64,000 nt of DNA from JAEZHK01 sp964575255. Lineage in GTDB: Bacteria; Bacillota; Clostridia; Christensenellales; Aristaeellaceae. The DNA lies in contig CAZNPZ010000011.1 in assembly GCA_964575255.1 (NCBI GenBank), positions 1 to 64,000 on the forward strand, given 5' to 3'. A program made the position numbers and the translations under genes. Shown piece by piece: positions 1 to 7,537 of this stretch. Every line of letters begins with the position of its first letter. Positions within the stretch are counted from its first letter, which is position 1. The notes under the pieces were generated by a model. That model saw only the letters and a list, made by a program, of their open reading frames with translations, was not told the origin of the DNA and searched no databases.

Positions 1-355
1 GGAACTGCCAGATGTAGCCCAGCACGATGCCGCCGATCAGGTTGGGCACGAAAAACCCTGCGCGGTAGAGGTTCCGAAGCCGCGCCTGCCCGGTAACGAG
101 CAGCGACAGGAAGAAGCTGACCACGTTGACGATGATCACGTTGATCAGCGTATATTCCACGGTGATGAAAAACGAATACAAAAACTGGGGCTGCGTAAAC
201 ATGCCCCGGAAATTCTCAAAGCCAATGAAGGTGATGACCTCGCGCACGCCGTTCCAGTCAGTCATGGAGTAATAAATGCCCAGGAAGAACGGGCAGATGA
301 TCACCATGAGGAACGCGAACAGGCAGGGGAATATGAACAATAGGTCGACCGACAT
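1..355 (-). CDS. Sugar ABC transporter permease, N-terminal part (cut by the window edge)
   Basis: Membrane subunit of a carbohydrate ABC importer of the MalF/UgpA (CUT1) type. The readable part, about 118 residues, opens MSVDLLFIFPCLFAFLM, a first membrane helix, and continues with PFFLGIYYSMTDWNG and FENFRGMF, the usual pattern ahead of the transport domain. The conserved EAA loop lies outside the window. The next gene upstream on the same strand is the matching binding protein, which supports a sugar importer. The start is uncertain: the frame stays open a little further with no other ATG, and a TTG twelve bases upstream after a G-run is an alternative. The sugar cannot be told. Confidence 0.85.
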   Translation of the reverse strand, partial: MSVDLLFIFPCLFAFLMVIICPFFLGIYYSMTDWNGVREVITFIGFENFRGMFTQPQFLYSFFITVEYTLINVIIVNVVSFFLSLLVTGQARLRNLYRAGFFVPNLIGGIVLGYIWQF

Positions 356-362
356 CTTTCGC

Positions 363-764
363 TTCAAGGCGGAAAGCCCCCTTCGCGGCGTATATTTGGC
401 TGCGCGGCGAATGCCGCGCGCAAAGGAAATCTGCTACGTATCTTTCCTTTGAATTGAGAACGGACCGGTCTCCTCAAATGCCTGCGGGGATTTGCGGGGG
501 GAAACCGGTTCGGGAATGCTTTCCCCGTCGGCCGTGAAAACAGCCTTTGGGGGAAAGCCAGTTCCGCCGTGCATGCCGCCGAAATTGAGGATAAGTCGAG
601 AGGGCTTCGGCCCTCCCGACAGCCTCCCTGGGGTGATGGTCTTAAGAACCGCTGGCGGTTTCTCCGTTTACGCGGCATTCGCCGCGCGCAAAGGAAAAGA
701 GCTCTGGTTACTTACGCCGCAAGGCCCGCGTCAAGCGCGGGCCCGGCGGCATAAGGGAGGAGGA
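363..764. repeat. Intergenic block with chained stem-loop repeat (family B2, reverse copy)
   Basis: No gene is supported in these 400 bases between the sugar-binding protein gene and the permease. The part at about 472-655, read on the minus strand, matches the block at 7311-7482: a GGAGGGC..GCCCTC hairpin, a GGCGGCATGCACGGCGG arm, the string CGGCCGACGGGGAAAGC and a final ATTTGAGGA segment occur in the same order. Two short copies of the string GCGGCATTCGCCGCGC (near 405-425 and 670-690) flank it. It may form part of an internal RNA structure or a mobile repeat. Confidence 0.6.
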
Positions 765-2033
765 TTACATCGCGGGAATTCCGGCGATGGCGGTGGTCAT
801 GTCGTTAATCAGCACGTTGATGTCCGAGTGATCCTGCGCGAACAGGTCGAACACCGGGCCCAGTACGTTCTGGCCGAAGCCGTCGGGCATGGAGCCGAAG
901 AACCAGTTGTAGTTGCCGCCCTTGGCGCTGGCTTCCACCAGCGCGGCGGAGAACTGGCCGGTGGGCTTGAGCGTGACGGACTTGAAGGCGGGCACCATGC
1001 CGGCCTGGTTGACCATGTAATCCGCGCCCTCGGGCGAGGTGGCCAGGAAGTCCAGGAAGTCCTTCGCGGCCTTCTGCTCGGCTTCCGGCGCGCCGGAGTT
1101 CAGGCAGTACCAGCTGGGCGCGGCCATGAACAGACCCTTGGTCTCCACCTTGTCGGTGAAGCAGTGGGAGATGTAGCCCATCTTGAAGGTGACGCCGAGC
1201 TGTTTCATGTTGGGATCGATCCAGTTGCCCTGGTGAATGAACGCGGTCTTGCCCTGCGCGAACGCGGCGACCTGCGCGTCATAGTTGCCGTTGGTCAGGA
1301 TGTCCTGATCGGAATAGTCGAACAGCAGCTTGACGTAGTTGGCGTAATCCGTGAGGCGCTCGACATCCACTTCGCCCGCAAGCGTCTTGTCGCGGATCGA
1401 GGTGTCGTTGTAGTCGAGCCCGCCGGCGAGGTAGGCGTTGAAATCGTGGTTGCCCATCGTCCACCACATGCCGCCCGCGATCGAAGCGGCTTCAGAAACC
1501 ACCGCGTCGATGCCGAGATCGGCCTTCATGGCGTCGAGCTTCTCAAAGGCGGCCTTCACGGCGGAGAAGGTGGTCAGCGTGGCGGGGTCGATGCCGGCCT
1601 TGGCCAGCACGTCCGCGTTGTAGCCCAGGCCGAAGCCTTCCACGGCCACCGGGAAGCCGACGATCTTGCCGTCGTCGCCCTTGTACGCGAAGTCGGTGTC
1701 CTTGACCCACGCGCAGTCGGACATATCGGCCATGTTGTCTTTCCAGACATCGTAGCCGCCCTTGCCCTCGATGTTGAAGAGGGTGGGCATCTGGCCGGCC
1801 TGCAGCTTGGCCTTCAGCGCGCCGTGATAGTCCGCGCCGCCGCCAAGCGTCTCGATCTTCACGGTGACGCCCGGATGCAGTTCGTTGTACTTCGCCGCAA
1901 ATGCCTGCAGCGCGGAATCGATTTCCACCTTGAGCTGGAACATGGTGACGGTGACATTCTGCTCCGCGCTCGCGACTGAGAACATGCTCAGCGCAAGCAG
2001 CAGCGTGAGGGCCAGCGCGACGATTTTCTTCAT
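765..2033 (-). CDS. Sugar ABC transporter substrate-binding protein
   Basis: Extracellular solute-binding protein (family 1, CUT1 importers), 422 residues. It captures a sugar outside the membrane and hands it to the permease encoded downstream. Start chosen at the ATG giving MKKIVALALTLLLALSMF, preceded by AAGGAGG at good spacing; the open frame continues 11 codons further up without support. Residues 1-24 form a signal peptide ending ASA-EQ; there is no lipobox cysteine, so a different anchor or a secreted form is implied. The pattern ALQAFAAKYNELHPGVTVKIET and the late segment AAKDFLDFLATSPEGADYMV are typical of the family. Substrate unknown. Confidence 0.9.
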   Translation of the reverse strand: MKKIVALALTLLLALSMFSVASAEQNVTVTMFQLKVEIDSALQAFAAKYNELHPGVTVKIETLGGGADYHGALKAKLQAGQMPTLFNIEGKGGYDVWKDNMADMSDCAWVKDTDFAYKGDDGKIVGFPVAVEGFGLGYNADVLAKAGIDPATLTTFSAVKAAFEKLDAMKADLGIDAVVSEAASIAGGMWWTMGNHDFNAYLAGGLDYNDTSIRDKTLAGEVDVERLTDYANYVKLLFDYSDQDILTNGNYDAQVAAFAQGKTAFIHQGNWIDPNMKQLGVTFKMGYISHCFTDKVETKGLFMAAPSWYCLNSGAPEAEQKAAKDFLDFLATSPEGADYMVNQAGMVPAFKSVTLKPTGQFSAALVEASAKGGNYNWFFGSMPDGFGQNVLGPVFDLFAQDHSDINVLINDMTTAIAGIPAM

Positions 2034-2075
2034 AGGGTAGCCTCCTTGCATGTCGTGTGATACCACGCACCCCAG

Positions 2076-2104
2076 ATATTACGCCTTGTGAACGTTTTTG
2101 TCAA
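2076..2104 (-). promoter_or_regulatory. Sigma-A-type promoter of the sugar ABC operon
   Basis: On the minus strand a perfect TTGACA box (2099-2104) is followed after 17 bases by TAATAT (2076-2081). It lies about 40 bases ahead of the binding-protein start codon. Confidence 0.8.
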
Positions 2105-2108
2105 GATG

Positions 2109-2151
2109 ATTGTTTACAATACAGTCTTTCTGTTGGCTGAAAACGTTGCCG
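2109..2151. promoter_or_regulatory. Candidate operators upstream of the sugar ABC promoter
   Basis: A perfect inverted repeat ATTGTTTACAAT lies at 2109-2120, right behind the -35 box, and a TGAAAACGTTGCC string at 2138-2150 resembles a catabolite-response (cre/LacI-type) half-conserved operator. Both positions fit sugar-dependent or catabolite control. The regulator is not encoded in the window, so this is inference. Confidence 0.4.
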
Positions 2152-2205
2152 AAATAGTCAAATTTATCATAGCATTCCCGATGAAAACAGCCAACTCCCA
2201 AACAA

Positions 2206-2235
2206 TTAACAAACGCCGCGCTAAAACAGCGCGGC
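2206..2235 (-). terminator. Intrinsic terminator after the anchored hypothetical gene
   Basis: Read on the minus strand: stem GCCGCGCT, loop GTTTT, stem AGCGCGGC, then GTTTGTTAATTG. It separates the hypothetical gene at 2316-3212 from the sugar importer promoter. Confidence 0.7.
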
Positions 2236-2315
2236 ACGGCGGGGTTCTTCGGGAGCGAAATACGCTCACGTGCAGGGAGCGTAGACAGTGATGGGCTTGG
2301 CGCACGGATTCAGAA

Positions 2316-3212
2316 TCAATTGTTTCCGGGAAGCAAGGTTGGGGCGGCGCTGGCGGCAGGCGCGGCATTGACCGGCGCGGGGGTGGAAGCTGCCGTTTCT
2401 GCGGTGGCCGAAGGCGGCGCGGGGGTGGCGGCGGGCGCAGCGGCTGCCGTTTGGCTGATTTCTGATGGCGCGGCGGTTTCGAGCGCGGCCTGGGCGGCGG
2501 CTTCGGCCTGTTGGGCGGCGAGGTTTTGCACAAAGGCGGAATCCGGCGCGGGGCCGGTGAGCTGTGCGATCAGGGAATTCAGGACTGCCACGGCGGTGTC
2601 CGGGTTGACACTGGACGCGAAAATCACCGCGTACTTGTCCCGGCTGTCGTAGCCGATGTCGTCGGACAGCATCAGCCCCAGCCCAGAGACGTCGATGGCG
2701 TAGACGAATTGATTGCCGGTTGGGTTGCCGTCCTCGTCCGCCTCCGGCAGCGTGACGGCGAGCTCCTTTGGCAGCGCGCCGCTTTCGATGTAGCCGTCCA
2801 GCGGCAGCGCGCCGCCCTGCGCGACCATGCTGTCCAGCAGCGTGCGGTTGATAAAATAGACCGAGCCCTCGCCCGCGGCCAGCATGACGGTGTACTTCTG
2901 CGCGCCGTAGATGTCCGAGGACGCATCGCCGGAATAGGCGATGTTGTAAATGTTGACCTCCTCCAGACGCGCGTCCAGCGGCTTCACCGCCGTAAGCGCT
3001 TTGTCGGCCAAGGCCTCAAGCCCTGCGTCGGCGTAGACGCCGTTGCCCACCAACTGTACATCCACTCTGTGGTATTTGTCGGGGCGGTATTCGGTCATTT
3101 GGTAGACCAGATCCACCGCGAACCAGGCGACGACCGCGATCAGGATGTAGATCCATTTGCCGTAATGCAGATGATTTTTCAGGCTTTCCTTTGTGATCCG
3201 GGTATTTGGCAT
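2316..3212 (-). CDS. Hypothetical membrane-anchored extracytoplasmic protein
   Basis: 298 residues, family not recognised. One membrane helix at about residues 20-38 (WIYILIAVVAWFAVDLVY) follows a short basic N-terminus, so the bulk should face outwards. The middle (about 45-230) looks folded, with tracts such as DKYAVIFASSVNPDTA. The last 70 residues are an Ala/Pro/Thr-rich low-complexity tail typical of a wall-spanning or disordered segment. The ATG is preceded by AAGGAGG with eight-base spacing. It follows lysS on the same strand but has its own terminator. No enzymatic motif was seen. Confidence 0.75.
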   Translation of the reverse strand: MPNTRITKESLKNHLHYGKWIYILIAVVAWFAVDLVYQMTEYRPDKYHRVDVQLVGNGVYADAGLEALADKALTAVKPLDARLEEVNIYNIAYSGDASSDIYGAQKYTVMLAAGEGSVYFINRTLLDSMVAQGGALPLDGYIESGALPKELAVTLPEADEDGNPTGNQFVYAIDVSGLGLMLSDDIGYDSRDKYAVIFASSVNPDTAVAVLNSLIAQLTGPAPDSAFVQNLAAQQAEAAAQAALETAAPSEISQTAAAAPAATPAPPSATAETAASTPAPVNAAPAASAAPTLLPGNN

Positions 3213-3272
3213 GCTTGAACCTCCTTGCGGGGATGTGACTCGATATTTTCTTTCAGAATATATGGCGCGAGA

Positions 3273-3300
3273 AAGGCGGCGGTATTCACACCGCCGCCTT
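3273..3300 (-). terminator. Probable terminator after lysS
   Basis: Inverted repeat AAGGCGGCGGT/ACCGCCGCCTT with a six-base loop, just past the lysS stop codon. The T-rich tail on the minus strand is short, so the call is moderate. Confidence 0.5.
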
Positions 3301-3304
3301 GATT

Positions 3305-4792
3305 TCAGGATTCTCTGGGCTTCATGGTGGGGAACAGTAATACATCTCGGATGGAGGCGGAGTCGGTGAGGAGCATCACCAGCCGGTCGAGGCCGAACCC
3401 AAGACCGCCGGTCGGCGGCAGGCCATACTCCAGCGCCAGCACGAAATCCTCGTCCACCGAGGCGTTCGCACCCTGCGCGCGCTTTAACGCCACCTGGCGC
3501 TCAAACCGCTGCCGCTGGTCGAACGGGTCGTTCAGCTCAGAGAACGCGTTGCCGAACTCGCTGCCCACGATGAAGAACTCGAAACGCTCAGTGAGGAGCG
3601 GGTTGTCCGGCTTGCGCTTGGCCAGCGGGGAGACCTCGATCGGGTAGTCGTAGATGAAGGTGGGCTGGATCAGGTGCTCCTCCACGGTGGCCTCGAACAG
3701 AAGGTTCAGGCACTCGCCGCGGGTAAAGCCCTTCTCCACCGTATACCCGGCTTCCTTGAGCTTTTCGCGGGCGTCCTCGTCGCTTGTCCAGGCATCGTAG
3801 TCGAGGCCGGAATATTTTTTGACCGCCTCGGCCATCGTCAGACGCGTCCAGCGCCCGCCCATTTCGATGGGCTGTCCCTGGTAGGAGATCGACGTCGTGC
3901 CGCAGGCCTCCTTGGTGACGTACTGGAACAGTTCCTCGATCAAATCCATCATGCCCTGATAGTCGGTGTAGGCCTGATACATCTCGACCGACGTGAACTC
4001 CGGGTTGTGGCGGGTATCCATACCTTCGTTCCGGAAGATGCGGCCCACCTCGTAGACCCTGTCCATGCCGCCGACGATCAGGCGCTTCAAATGAAGCTCC
4101 GTCTCGATACGCAGGAACATGTCGATGTCGAGCGCGTTGTGGTGGGTGATAAATGGCCTCGCCGCCGCGCCGATTTCGAGCGTGCCCAGTACCGGCGTGT
4201 CCACCTCAAGATAGCCGCGCGCGTCCAGAAAATTGCGGACGCCGCGGATGATCTTCGACCGTTTGACGAACGTGTCCTTGACTTCGGGGTTCACGATCAG
4301 GTCGACATAGCGCTGGCGGTAGCGAAGGTCCATGTCCTTGAGGCCGTGGAACTTCTCCGGCAGCGGATGCAGGCACTTGGTCAAAAGAATCACGGTTTTC
4401 GCGTGGATGGACACCTCGCCCGCCTGCGTGCGGAACACGCGGCCGGTGACGCCCAGGACGTCGCCCAGGTCGAAGTCTTTGAACGATGCGTACGGCCCGT
4501 CGCCCACCTCGTCCCGGCGAACGTAGATCTGGATCTTGCCGTCCGCGTCCTGCAAATGCGCGAAACTGGCCTTGCCCATCACGCGGCGGGAAATCATGCG
4601 CCCGGCGACGGCGACGTCCGTCCCGTCCAGCGCGTCAAAGTTCCCAAGAATCCGGCTGGAGGTATGGGTCTGGTCAAAGCGGGTGATGCGGTAGGGGCTT
4701 AAGCCCGCCGCTTCCAGCGCCTTGACCTTGCCAATGCGGATCTGATTTTGTTCGGATGCGTTCTCCGGCCCTCCGGGGCGCGCTTCGGACAT
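3305..4792 (-). CDS. lysS: Lysine--tRNA ligase, class II
   Basis: Charges tRNA-Lys with lysine in the cytoplasm. 495 residues from the ATG behind AGAGGAG, the usual length. The OB-fold anticodon-binding domain fills about residues 50-160 (VAVAGRMISRRVMGKASFAHLQD). The class II catalytic core follows with motif 2 around FRNEGMDTRHNPEFTSVE and motif 3 GLGFGLDRLVMLLT near the end. The loop VLGTLEIGAAARPF departs slightly from the common GGATARPF form. The frame extends 14 codons upstream to another ATG without a ribosome site. It sits 67 bases behind greA, the standard greA-lysS pair of Firmicutes. Confidence 0.97.
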   Translation of the reverse strand: MSEARPGGPENASEQNQIRIGKVKALEAAGLSPYRITRFDQTHTSSRILGNFDALDGTDVAVAGRMISRRVMGKASFAHLQDADGKIQIYVRRDEVGDGPYASFKDFDLGDVLGVTGRVFRTQAGEVSIHAKTVILLTKCLHPLPEKFHGLKDMDLRYRQRYVDLIVNPEVKDTFVKRSKIIRGVRNFLDARGYLEVDTPVLGTLEIGAAARPFITHHNALDIDMFLRIETELHLKRLIVGGMDRVYEVGRIFRNEGMDTRHNPEFTSVEMYQAYTDYQGMMDLIEELFQYVTKEACGTTSISYQGQPIEMGGRWTRLTMAEAVKKYSGLDYDAWTSDEDAREKLKEAGYTVEKGFTRGECLNLLFEATVEEHLIQPTFIYDYPIEVSPLAKRKPDNPLLTERFEFFIVGSEFGNAFSELNDPFDQRQRFERQVALKRAQGANASVDEDFVLALEYGLPPTGGLGFGLDRLVMLLTDSASIRDVLLFPTMKPRES

Positions 4793-4859
4793 CAAAAAAA
4801 CTCCTCTCGGACGGCGCTTCGCGGCTCTTGTCAATCCGCGAAGGGTACCAATACGCGGT

Positions 4860-5375
4860 CTACGCGTTCTTGAGTAACGAAAGAACTTTCAGCTTCAGTA
4901 CGCCGCCGGGCGTGTGTGCCTCCACGACATCGCCGGGCTTCGCGCCCATCAGCGCGCTGCCGATGGGGGATTCGGTGGAAACATACAGCTTCGCCGGGTT
5001 GGCTTCGGTCGCGCCGACGACGGTGTAGGTGTCCTCCTCGTTGTATTCCAGATCCAGTACGCGCACGGCGGAACCCACGCCGACGACGCCCTTGGGGCGG
5101 CCTGCGTCGTCGATGATGACGGCTTTTCTGAGCATTTCCTCCAGCACGCGGATGCGGCCCTCGACGCGCGCCTGCGCGTTCTTGGCCTCGTCATACTCGG
5201 CGTTCTCGCTCAGGTCGCCAAAAGAGAGCGCGGTCTTGATGTCCGCCGCAACTTTGGCGCGCTGTACCACCTTCAGGTCGTTGAGTTCCTCTTCGAGCTT
5301 TCGTTTGCCGTCCGGGGTAAGCACGACGCTTTGATTGGCCTGGTCGCTCGTTTCCAAAGTGTATCCCTCCCGCAT
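4860..5375 (-). CDS. greA: Transcription elongation factor GreA
   Basis: Rescues backtracked RNA polymerase by stimulating transcript cleavage. The N-terminal coiled coil carries the diagnostic LSFGDLSENAEYDEAKNAQA, followed by the C-terminal domain with ESPIGSALMGAKPGDVVE. 171 residues from the chosen ATG (MREGYTLETSD). An upstream ATG at 5429 would add 18 residues (MRAVFVVSGYFF) with no family counterpart; its ribosome site is no better, so both starts stay possible. First gene of the greA-lysS unit, transcribed from the promoter at 5462-5490. Confidence 0.95.
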   Translation of the reverse strand: MREGYTLETSDQANQSVVLTPDGKRKLEEELNDLKVVQRAKVAADIKTALSFGDLSENAEYDEAKNAQARVEGRIRVLEEMLRKAVIIDDAGRPKGVVGVGSAVRVLDLEYNEEDTYTVVGATEANPAKLYVSTESPIGSALMGAKPGDVVEAHTPGGVLKLKVLSLLKNA

Positions 5376-5461
5376 ATTCCGGCGACGGAGAATAAAGAAA
5401 TAGCCGGAAACGACGAACACCGCGCGCATGGCGCGCAGTGCCCTGCTTTCCAGACGGGGGC

Positions 5462-5490
5462 ATTATAGCACGGCGTCTTTGCCGTGTCAA
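5462..5490 (-). promoter_or_regulatory. greA-lysS promoter
   Basis: Minus strand TTGACA (5485-5490), 17 bases, TATAAT (5462-5467): a perfect sigma-A consensus, one of the strongest promoters in the window. Confidence 0.88.
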
Positions 5491-5562
5491 GCGCCGCGCC
5501 TCGCGCTTTTCAGGGAAATCTTCAGATCGACAGAATTTTGGGTTAATCTTCAGTAAACCGCA

Positions 5563-5591
5563 TTGCGCTCTGGGCAGTCATCTGATAGAAT
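5563..5591 (+). promoter_or_regulatory. rpsF-ssb-rpsR promoter
   Basis: TTGCGC (5563-5568), 17 bases, TAGAAT (5586-5591) with an extended -10 TG. It leaves a leader of about 60 bases before rpsF. Confidence 0.65.
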
Positions 5592-5610
5592 CATAAATTA
5601 GCGCATCCTT

Positions 5611-5631
5611 GCCCCGGGTAACCGCCGGGGC
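5611..5631 (+). promoter_or_regulatory. Candidate S6:S18 autoregulatory leader hairpin
   Basis: Stem GCCCC/GGGGC encloses the loop GGGTAACCGCC, 28 bases before the rpsF start. The known S6:S18-binding mRNA motif is a hairpin with a CCG in its apical loop in this position; the loop here has ACCGCC. Match by eye only. Confidence 0.4.
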
Positions 5632-5658
5632 CGTCAAGTCCATAAGGAGGTGAAAGTC

Positions 5659-6114
5659 ATGAACCAATACGAAGCCATGTACGTCATCGACACCCAGCTG
5701 GAGGAAACCGCCCGTCAGGACCTCATCGCCCGCTTTTCCGCGGTCGTCACGTCCAACGGCGGCACCGTCGACCGCATTGACGAGTGGGGCAAACGCCGCC
5801 TCGCCTATTCGATCAACTACAAAACCGAGGGCTATTACGTGCTGATGTACCTCAGCGCGCCGCCGGCGCTGCCCAAGGAACTGGAGCGCAACCTTCAGAT
5901 CTCGGACAGCGTGCTGCGTTACCTGGTCACCCGCTTTGAAGGCGCCCTGCCGCCCAAGCGCGAGCCGCTGAAGCCCTTCGTGCCCGGCGCGCCGCGCGTC
6001 GAAGCCGCGCCGGTCGAAGTTGCCGCGCCGGCAGAAGCCGCCGCGCCCGCCGAAGCCGCGCCGGAAGCGCCCGCCGAGCCGGATACGAAGGCCGAACCTG
6101 TCGCCGAGGTGTAA
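5659..6114 (+). CDS. rpsF: 30S ribosomal protein S6
   Basis: Binds 16S rRNA as a pair with S18. The first 100 residues are standard (MNQYEAMYVIDTQLEE, then RIDEWGKRRLAYSINYKTEGYYVLM). Start is the ATG eight bases behind AAGGAGG; an in-frame GTG three codons earlier overlaps that site and is rejected. After about residue 108 comes a 43-residue tail of Ala, Pro, Glu and Val (EVAAPAEAAAPAEAAPEAPAEP), making the protein 151 residues rather than the usual 95-135. The tail is probably disordered. First gene of the classic rpsF-ssb-rpsR unit. Confidence 0.96.
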   Translation: MNQYEAMYVIDTQLEETARQDLIARFSAVVTSNGGTVDRIDEWGKRRLAYSINYKTEGYYVLMYLSAPPALPKELERNLQISDSVLRYLVTRFEGALPPKREPLKPFVPGAPRVEAAPVEVAAPAEAAAPAEAAPEAPAEPDTKAEPVAEV

Positions 6115-6135
6115 CCGACTGAGGAGGCGAACCGC

Positions 6136-6570
6136 GTGAACAAGGCCATTTTGATTGGCAACTTGACCAAAGATCCGGAACTGCGCAATGGCGCGTCCGG
6201 CGTGCCGGTGTGCACGTTCACGCTGGCCGTCAACCGCCGCTTTTCCAACAAGCAGGGCGTGCGCGAGGCGGATTTCATCAACATCGTGACCTTTCGCCAG
6301 ACCGCGGAGCTCTGCGCCCGCTATCTGACCAAAGGCCGCAAAGCCGCGGTGGTCGGCAGCATTCAGTCCCGTTCCTATGATGCGCAGGACGGTACGAAAC
6401 GCTACGTCACCGAAGTCGTCGCCGACGAAGTCGAATTCATCGGCGGCGCGGGCGGAACCGGTTCCACAGGCCGCGCGGACGACGCGCCCCCGCCGCCGGA
6501 GCCGGACGACTACCAGGGCAAGGGTTCCCACCCGTTCGCGGAAGCGGACGACGACGAACTGCCCTTCTAG
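6136..6570 (+). CDS. ssb: Single-stranded DNA-binding protein
   Basis: Coats single-stranded DNA in replication and repair. GTG start six bases behind GAGGAGGCG, 21 bases after rpsF. The OB fold occupies about residues 1-105 (MNKAILIGNLTKDPELR, then NIVTFRQTAELCARYLTKGRKAAVVGSI is spread over 55-85). A Gly/Pro-rich linker leads to the acidic tip DDDELPF, the docking peptide for partner proteins. 144 residues, normal length. Encoded between rpsF and rpsR as in other Firmicutes. Confidence 0.97.
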   Translation: MNKAILIGNLTKDPELRNGASGVPVCTFTLAVNRRFSNKQGVREADFINIVTFRQTAELCARYLTKGRKAAVVGSIQSRSYDAQDGTKRYVTEVVADEVEFIGGAGGTGSTGRADDAPPPPEPDDYQGKGSHPFAEADDDELPF

Positions 6571-6599
6571 GGATCCGCTCATAGGTTTGTCCAAAGCAG

Positions 6600-6782
6600 C
6601 CGGCTTTGCCGTGTTGTGACCCATTCAAGGTGATCGATGATTGCTTGAGGTGGTGGAATGCCGAGGCGGTTTTTTGTCTCCGCAAGGAGCCAGAAGGGAG
6701 CCGTAGCAGCGCTACGGAGACCGGATGAGCGACAAAGCGGAGGCGAAAAAGCGACCGGCAAGCCTGCCGCCGAGTCAATCAG
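6600..6782 (+). repeat. Large structured element inside the rpsF-ssb-rpsR operon
   Basis: The ssb-rpsR gap is 253 bases where a few tens are usual. It holds nested inverted repeats: GGTTTTTTGTCTCCGC near 6672-6687 faces GCGGAGGCGAAAAAGCGACC near 6739-6758, and the centre is the hairpin CCGTAGC/GCTACGG at about 6700-6716. Outer arms ATGATTGCTTGAG and TCAATCAGCGATT also face each other loosely. No ribosome site or conserved protein was found in it. It may be a transposed palindromic repeat or a processing/attenuation structure. Confidence 0.55.
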
Positions 6783-6823
6783 CGATTGCCTAGGACTGAC
6801 CAATTATTTAAGGAGGAACCCCC

Positions 6824-7081
6824 ATGTCCGAGGATAAAGGCGATCGCGGCGGACGTAGACCGCGCGGCCGTAAACCCCGCCGGAAGGTGTGCATGTTCTG
6901 CGTGGACAAAGTGCAGCACATCGATTACAAAGACGTGGCGCGTTTGCGCCGCTTCACCAACGAGCGCGGCAAGATTTTGCCCCGCCGGATGAGCGGCACC
7001 TGCGCCAAGCACCAGCGCCAGCTGTCCATCGCCATCAAGCGCGCCCGCATGATCGCGCTGATGCCGTATACGACCGACTAA
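6824..7081 (+). CDS. rpsR: 30S ribosomal protein S18
   Basis: Partner of S6 on the 30S platform. 85 residues with the family core KVCMFCVDKVQHIDYKDVARL, GKILPRRMSGTCAKHQRQL and AIKRARMIALMPYT. Cysteines at about 23 and 26 keep the zinc-type CxxC seen in many S18 proteins. The start follows AAGGAGGAAC. Last gene of the operon, ended by the hairpin right after the stop codon. Confidence 0.97.
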   Translation: MSEDKGDRGGRRPRGRKPRRKVCMFCVDKVQHIDYKDVARLRRFTNERGKILPRRMSGTCAKHQRQLSIAIKRARMIALMPYTTD

Positions 7082-7087
7082 AGTCGG

Positions 7088-7121
7088 GCACAGAAAAGCC
7101 GCGAAAGCGGCTTTTCTGTGC
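7088..7121 (+). terminator. Terminator of the rpsF-ssb-rpsR operon
   Basis: Perfect 15-bp stem (GCACAGAAAAGCCGC and its complement) with a GAAA tetraloop, then CTTTTGG. Seven bases past rpsR. Confidence 0.8.
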
Positions 7122-7130
7122 TTTTGGTGA

Positions 7131-7310
7131 CGGCGCAGACCCTTCAAGCCTTCGGCTTGCGGCCGGGTCTGCGCATTAAGCAGTGGCAGCCTTCGACCGT
7201 ACACGCCGCTCTTCGGCAGCTTTGATCCGCGGACAAGGCGCTATGCGCCTTCCCGCGCCATCGGGGGTTGCGACCCCCGATACCCCCAGGGGATTGGTTC
7301 TTGCGATCGT
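7131..7310 (+). repeat. Intergenic repeat family B, forward copy
   Basis: A chain of stem-loops: GCGCAGACCC..GGGTCTGCGC enclosing AAGCC-TTC-GGCTT, then CAGCCTTCGACCGTACACGC, GCCGCTCTTCGGCAGC, and GGGGGTTGCGACCCCC. The same order recurs at 35556-35712 (same strand) and 15650-15826 (opposite strand). No protein-coding support. Confidence 0.8.
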
Positions 7311-7482
7311 ATTTGACCCTGGAGAGGGTGGAGAGGGCTGATGCCCTTTCCACTTGCATCAAGTCCGGCGGCGTGTACGCCGGACTTGGCTTTTCCCCAA
7401 AAGGCCGTTTGCCCGGCCGACGGGAAAAGCAGACAAAGGCCGGTTTCCTCAAATCCCCCGCAGGGATTTGAGGAAACCGGCA
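7311..7482 (+). repeat. Intergenic repeat family B2, forward copy
   Basis: Consecutive hairpins: GAGAGGGCTGATGCCCTTTCC, GTCCGGCGGCGTGTACGCCGGAC, a CGGCCGACGGGAAAAGC segment, and CGGTTTCCTCAAATCCC/GGGATTTGAGGAAACCG. A reverse copy lies at about 472-655 and the GGCGGCGTGTACGCC arm recurs near 58710. The remaining 55 bases to the next gene hold nothing recognisable. Confidence 0.7.
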
Positions 7483-7537
7483 TCGTATCCACCGCAAAGA
7501 AAAGATGCTTCAGCAGATTTTCTTTGCCAGCGAAGCG

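Noticed and set aside
492..1979. Long plus-strand open frame of 495 codons
   Set aside because: It lies antisense to the sugar-binding protein gene, has His/Val/Arg-rich shadow composition, no ribosome site and no known motif. High GC makes such frames common.
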